Assembly: GCA_021777055.1 (NCBI GenBank)
Contig: JAIQZO010000012.1
Coordinates: forward strand, 1 to 39,012
Source: Candidatus Anammoxibacter sp.
Lineage (GTDB): Bacteria; Planctomycetota; Brocadiia; Brocadiales; Anammoxibacteraceae
Length of the DNA: 39,012 nt
Direction of reading: 5' to 3'
Shown here: positions 34,834-39,012 of the stretch, one piece after another
Numbering within the stretch: the first letter of the stretch is position 1
Layout: every line of letters begins with the position of its first letter
Position numbers and translations under genes: made by a program
Notes under the pieces: model-generated
What the model was told of the DNA's origin: nothing
Database searches by the model: none
The model's input: only the letters and a program-made list of their open reading frames with translations

Positions 34834-35079
34834 TTATGATAATACTTGAAATGATTTACCAACTGGCGGAAAGTCATCTGTTTTCTTATTTTCAAGCTTA
34901 GATTCGATCTCTTCAAATTTTTTTACAATCTCAGGGGTATATAACCGTTCTCCACAATGGAGGCAAACACCAGCTTTAACTTCCAAAAAAGCCGTATTAA
35001 TCCCTCCATAAAGAACTTCTTTAACCATTTTTTCAATTACCTTCCCAGTGCATCGTGGGCATTTTTCAACATATTTCAT
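34834..35079 (-). CDS. YgiT-type zinc-finger protein (MqsA N-terminal-like)
   Basis: An 81-residue protein with two CxxC knuckles (CPRC near 8-11 and CLHCGE near 39-44) in the arrangement of the YgiT/MqsA zinc-binding domain, followed by a helix (TPEIVKKFEEIESKLE). It lacks the helix-turn-helix of full MqsA. Such small proteins usually sit with a DUF4258 or similar toxin gene; none is visible on either side. The ATG has AAAAGGAT upstream. Probably an antitoxin-type protein whose partner has been lost or is not recognisable. Confidence 0.8.
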   Translation of the reverse strand: MKYVEKCPRCTGKVIEKMVKEVLYGGINTAFLEVKAGVCLHCGERLYTPEIVKKFEEIESKLENKKTDDFPPVGKSFQVLS

Positions 35080-35100
35080 GATTTAATCCTTTTCTTACAA

Positions 35101-35778
35101 TTATTTAGACAGAACTTTAACAGATTGATCTCCGGGCGTTCTTTTAGAGAGTTGTTTGTCAAGAATAGTTCCAAGGATTTCATTTTGTAATTCAATCCTG
35201 AAATCCATAGATAAGTAACATGTTAAAGTTATTGTCTTCTCGCCTATTTCCTTGCATATGTTCTCTATTTTCGCAATATCTTCTTTATTTGCATTTCCAG
35301 TAATCAGACTTTTATTTGTATAAAAAGTATTTTGTAATCGATTCACTACGGCATCTAAAGTGTTACCTTCAGTTATAATTTCATCTCTTATTTGTTTAAA
35401 GTCTAAAAGTATAATCTCGTGACTATCATATACTGTCATAAATTCGAATCTCATATTATCATTTCGTCCCTTTATATTTATTAATTCACGAGGAATATCA
35501 ATCAACGATTTATTTAATTCTTTATAATACTTTAAGTTTATCGGGACAGATCCAATATATGTGCCAAACTTGATTAGTTCCGTCGAGTAATTACGGATAG
35601 CCGCTTGGATTTCACAGTAGGCTTTATACATAATTTCTTGCTTAAAAAGTTTATTTTGTGCTTCTATATTTTTGACGTGAGCTTTATTATTCAAACGTAA
35701 AGAGAGGAAAAAAGCAGCAAACCATCCACATATAGAAACGATAGTTGGTATAAGACTATATTTTATAAGCCAATCCAT
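35101..35778 (-). CDS. Membrane-anchored hypothetical protein with coiled-coil segments
   Basis: Not recognised. The 225-residue protein has one N-terminal transmembrane helix (about 6-26, SLIPTIVSICGWFAAFFLSL), then a long charged helical region (NNKAHVKNIEAQNKLFKQEI) and a mainly helical C-terminus, so most of it is probably cytoplasmic. The frame is open to a GTG at 35790, but ATG 35778 directly follows GGGGGAAG and is preferred. The AT-rich composition and its place beside toxin-antitoxin genes suggest an accessory gene. The YgiT-type gene follows by 21 bp and could share its transcript. Confidence 0.6.
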   Translation of the reverse strand: MDWLIKYSLIPTIVSICGWFAAFFLSLRLNNKAHVKNIEAQNKLFKQEIMYKAYCEIQAAIRNYSTELIKFGTYIGSVPINLKYYKELNKSLIDIPRELINIKGRNDNMRFEFMTVYDSHEIILLDFKQIRDEIITEGNTLDAVVNRLQNTFYTNKSLITGNANKEDIAKIENICKEIGEKTITLTCYLSMDFRIELQNEILGTILDKQLSKRTPGDQSVKVLSK

Positions 35779-36011
35779 ATCTTCCCCCACCCAGGATTTT
35801 TAGTCATTTAAACAATTTAACCTTTTTTCTTCTAAACGCTTTTTGCATCAAAAAGTTGTTCATCCCTGCCTAGTACGAGGTTGCATTATTTTCTGAAAAT
35901 CTCATTAACTCCCAATAGCAGATTTCGCTTTATTAATTTTTTAGTATCTCCCTTATATCTTTCTCTGCAAACATGCTGTACATCTTGGTCCCAATTGAAT
36001 ACCTCATATTT

Positions 36012-37085
36012 TCACTTAAACGCCCGCCTGATATCAAACTTTCTGAAGAAAGAGAGCATTGGATTTTCTATTAGCCTGAAACTTATTATTCCGGCAGCAA
36101 TTGAAACTACTAACATTATGACAGACGCAATTATGTTGTCAATTTGCCCCTCCCCACTAATATTGAACCGACTCAGAACCAAGGGCCAGAGTCTACCAAT
36201 AATAGGCAGTACAATATAATGGGAAAGGTACATTGAGTAAGAGGCGTCCCCCAGTGTCTGCATAAACTTTGGAAACATGAAATTAGACTCCAGTTCCGCA
36301 GCAATTGCACCGTAAACAATAAGGGTGCTTGGCAGTCCGTAGAAAAATAGCCTATCCCATCCCTCCATGGCCATATCGGCAGAAAGTATGTGGTTTATGG
36401 GTAGCATCAATATCCCTATAATAAACAGTACCAAACCCATGGTGCGTGTTCCGGCAAAGACCATTTTTGCCATTATACATCCTATGATAAACTCCAATGT
36501 CAGAGGATGGGTAATTACGTTCATAGTGGCACAGGTGTTAGGGTTTACAATATCATGAAGAAAAATTCTACCTATAACCACCGCCATGGCCCATAATAGC
36601 AGCAGCTTTATCAGATGTTTCTCTGCAAAGAACAACAACAAACCAAAGATAAAGTAATAATACAGTTCATAAACCAGAGTCCAAGCAACGACCAATAGGG
36701 GCATATTGTCCTGAGGTAGCAGGAGAAATGACTTAAATAGATTAATATCCTGCCTAGGACGAGAAAACATTTCAGGTGGAAGTAGAAAATAAACCAACAG
36801 TAACACGGTGTAAAACCAGTATAAAGAGTATACCCTTGTTATCCGGTTATAAAAAAAATGCAGTGTTTCGCCAATCTTCTGAAACTTTCCGGTGGAAACA
36901 GTAACCAAGACAAATCCGCTTATGATAAAAAACATATCCACACTTGTTGCGCAAATCCGCATGAAAGATGGAGAAATTGAATCCCCTTGTGCAAACTTAT
37001 GCTCTGTTTCCATGAGGTGGTACAATACCACCAAAAGGGTTGCCGCCCCACGCAGGGCCTGAATGTTTACAATTCTTTTTTTCAA
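36012..37085 (-). CDS. Acyltransferase-3 family membrane protein (OafA/YrhL-like)
   Basis: Integral membrane protein of 357 residues with about ten helices, of the family that adds acyl groups to cell-surface sugars. The N-terminus NIQALRGAATLLVVLYHLME contains the conserved R and H of the family, and SVDMFFIISGFVLV follows. SYSMYLSHYIVLPIIG near 275-290 and LIENPMLSFFRK at the C-terminus are also typical. The start is TTG with AGGGA eight bases upstream; the next ATG would remove the conserved first helix. The substrate cannot be predicted. No polysaccharide genes are adjacent in the window. Confidence 0.88.
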   Translation of the reverse strand: MKKRIVNIQALRGAATLLVVLYHLMETEHKFAQGDSISPSFMRICATSVDMFFIISGFVLVTVSTGKFQKIGETLHFFYNRITRVYSLYWFYTVLLLVYFLLPPEMFSRPRQDINLFKSFLLLPQDNMPLLVVAWTLVYELYYYFIFGLLLFFAEKHLIKLLLLWAMAVVIGRIFLHDIVNPNTCATMNVITHPLTLEFIIGCIMAKMVFAGTRTMGLVLFIIGILMLPINHILSADMAMEGWDRLFFYGLPSTLIVYGAIAAELESNFMFPKFMQTLGDASYSMYLSHYIVLPIIGRLWPLVLSRFNISGEGQIDNIIASVIMLVVSIAAGIISFRLIENPMLSFFRKFDIRRAFK

Positions 37086-37579
37086 GTTATTCCCTAGTTG
37101 TAAAGATTAATTGAACTTTGGTGTGTATTAAACCTGGCACCCTACAGGATAGATAATTACAGACCCAGATTATACCCTAAACGTTTTATATTAATCAACT
37201 AACCTGTATTAACAATTCAATATCAATTAATAACAGAAAATACTCGCCATTAACACACAATATTGTATAAAATATAGAATTACTTCCGAAACAATTTCAA
37301 GACTTGGTAATTGTTTTTATATTAATATAGTGTTACCGGACGGCACTGACATATTATGCTAATCTTAAATTTATAAGCAAGATACGTAATCGTGCAAAGA
37401 TGAGTATTTTACCTAATAGTTAGATTATTGGAACTTTTTGCGAATCTATAGTTGTCTAAAATTTTAGGCAAACAGTGGTCTCTTGTGTAAGTGACCGAAA
37501 TTTAAAGTAACTTATATAATCTATACGCAAATCAGTAACCGGACAATCTTAATATTAATACATTACCTAGGAGAAAAAA
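37086..37579. other. Divergent intergenic region between acyltransferase and M16 protease genes
   Basis: No gene is visible in these 494 AT-rich bases. A weak promoter for the protease gene may be GTGACC (37491-37496), 18 bp, TATAAT (37515-37520). Two similar words, GTTACCGGACGG near 37331 and GTAACCGGACAA near 37534, may be chance. Confidence 0.4.
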
Positions 37580-39012
37580 ATGGAAATAAAATTTAGATAC
37601 ACTGGAAAATTATTGTTATTCTTTATTCTTGTCTCTTTAGTATTTACACTTAATGTATCGCACATTGGCAATTATGTCTCTATTAAGAGCGCGTTTTCCG
37701 ATCCGTCAGAAGAGAATGTTGGCATTAAAGAGAAGAATGAGGCAACTTATATTACACTAGAGAACGGAATGGAATTTGTACTCATAGAGAACCATTCAAA
37801 CCCTATGATTGCATCTGTCATTGCTGTTAAGACTGGTTCACGAAATGAAAATTTAAATAATAACGGTGTATCACACATGCTTGAACACCTGCTGTTTAAC
37901 GGGACAAAAAGCAGAACACAGGAAGAGATTTATGATCAGATGGATTTTTACGGTGGTTATAATAACGCCCACACAACTAAAGATTTTACCAATTTCATGA
38001 TTCTCCTGCCAGCCGAACATATTGATAATGGGCTGGATATACAGTCCGATATGCTTTTTAACTCAATCATTCCCGAAGAAAAGTTAGAAAAAGAGCGTGG
38101 CATTGTTATTGAAGAGATAGGAAAAGATATGGACATGGATGATTACAAAAACAGCACCTTTTTCAACAGAAAGCTATATGAAGGCACTTCATACGCCCTC
38201 CCTGTCCTTGGCACGGTAAGCACCATCACTGATATGACTCGAGAACAGATATATGATTACTATAAAAAGTATTATATCCCAAACAATATGACCGGCATGA
38301 TTATAGGTGATTTTGACGTTGCATCCATGACAGAAAAATTAAGGAAGTATTTCGGAATGTATCCACCTAAGGCAATACCGTTTAGTAAAAAACTTAAAGT
38401 AAAGTCACTTTACGATAATAACGTCTATCATGCAAAGGATAATGTAAAGAAGAAATATGTCAGTATAGGAATAAATGCGCCTACAATGAGCAACCCGGAT
38501 TACTTCCCGTTTACCATATTGGTTAAGATGTTAAACAGCAACGGGCATTTGATGCCAGGTGATAATCATGAAAAAGAGGCTAAAAAGACTCCAAATAGCA
38601 TAGCAAAGATATATGCCGAGTTTGTCTCCGGAAGGGACATCAGTACCCTGAATATATATTCTGAACTGACTCCGAATGCAGACGTGGAAGAAGCCCTTCA
38701 TGATATCCTAGTTAATTTGCAAAATATATCAAAAAGGTGGGATATCAAACCTGAAGAGATTAGAGGAGTTAAAACAAAGATAAAGACAGGCGAATATTTC
38801 CTTATGGAACGTATGCATTATTATGGCATTTCCAAGGCCAACATGTTAGTTAACGGTGGTTATCAGTTTATGGAATCATACCTGGATAATATTGAGCGGG
38901 TCACATTAAAACAGGTAAAAAGAGTTCTCAGGAAGTACTTTGCAGTTGACACCGCAAGATTTTACAGGAGGTCTGGTAAACCAGAGAACGTAAATTATGT
39001 TGCAACCGTAGT
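37580..39012 (+). CDS. M16 family zinc protease (partial, runs off the window)
   Basis: The first 477 codons of an insulinase/pitrilysin-type zinc protease; the stop lies beyond the window. TAGGAG seven bases before the ATG supports the start. An N-terminal hydrophobic segment (about 10-26, KLLLFFILVSLVFTLNV) acts as a signal peptide or anchor, so the enzyme is extracytoplasmic. The inverted zinc motif HMLEH is at H99-H103 in GVSHMLEHLLFNGT, with the distal Glu in the later ERGIVIEEIGKD, so the N-terminal domain looks active. LNTIT-like VPNNMTGMIIGDF near 232-245 follows the M16 pattern. A second inactive half or a partner protein is expected but not visible. Confidence 0.9.
   Translation, partial: MEIKFRYTGKLLLFFILVSLVFTLNVSHIGNYVSIKSAFSDPSEENVGIKEKNEATYITLENGMEFVLIENHSNPMIASVIAVKTGSRNENLNNNGVSHMLEHLLFNGTKSRTQEEIYDQMDFYGGYNNAHTTKDFTNFMILLPAEHIDNGLDIQSDMLFNSIIPEEKLEKERGIVIEEIGKDMDMDDYKNSTFFNRKLYEGTSYALPVLGTVSTITDMTREQIYDYYKKYYIPNNMTGMIIGDFDVASMTEKLRKYFGMYPPKAIPFSKKLKVKSLYDNNVYHAKDNVKKKYVSIGINAPTMSNPDYFPFTILVKMLNSNGHLMPGDNHEKEAKKTPNSIAKIYAEFVSGRDISTLNIYSELTPNADVEEALHDILVNLQNISKRWDIKPEEIRGVKTKIKTGEYFLMERMHYYGISKANMLVNGGYQFMESYLDNIERVTLKQVKRVLRKYFAVDTARFYRRSGKPENVNYVATV

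Overview
The window is part of the chromosome of an anaerobic ammonium-oxidizing (anammox) planctomycete of the order Brocadiales. The decisive evidence is a complete hydrazine synthase operon at its left end (hzsB, hzsC, hzsA; about 8.3 kb to position 1, minus strand). HzsA keeps the C-x-x-C-H plus H+4 Tyr arrangement of the hydrazine-forming heme. AT-rich DNA and many exported multiheme proteins fit this assignment. The genus cannot be fixed from this sequence alone.

Layout. (1) 1-8333, minus: one apparent transcript with a near-consensus promoter at 8305-8333 and a strong hairpin terminator at 1-28. Its order is triheme cytochrome c, membrane-anchored multiheme cytochrome c, membrane cytochrome b, exported Cys-rich protein, hzsB, hzsC, hzsA. 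The first three form a plausible route feeding quinol electrons to hydrazine synthase. (2) 8.4-14.6 kb, minus: housekeeping genes accC, accB, hemC, a UbiA-type prenyltransferase, a U32 (TrhP-like) protein and ruvX. (3) 15.2-21.7 kb, mostly plus: uppP, an AmmeMemoRadiSam radical SAM enzyme, a B12-binding radical SAM protein, folK, a CheX-like protein (minus) and pgi. (4) 21.7-23.36 kb: a 1.6-kb AT-rich region without a normal gene but full of repeats, including a terminal-inverted-repeat element, a tandem 91-bp duplication, a perfect hairpin, a tiny Cys-rich ORF with a strong Shine-Dalgarno, and one copy of an interspersed repeat that also occurs at 10.8 and 14.8 kb. (5) 23.36-31.87 kb, plus: two exported proteins closed by a terminator. 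One is a 777-residue protein that I do not recognise. The other is a 2012-residue multicopper oxidase whose four copper motifs occur in permuted order. (6) 32-35.8 kb: an accessory cluster with a phosphoesterase, a Fic protein facing a small convergent Fic antitoxin, a HicB antitoxin with a truncated HicA, a YgiT-type zinc-finger protein and hypotheticals. (7) 36-39 kb: an acyltransferase-3 membrane protein and the start of an M16 zinc protease that runs off the window.

The most interesting candidates are the permuted giant multicopper oxidase with its unknown secreted partner, the unusual heme-binding motifs and Cys-rich protein inside the hydrazine synthase operon, the convergent Fic toxin-antitoxin pair with a probable leaderless antitoxin mRNA, and the repeat-rich region upstream of the oxidase.
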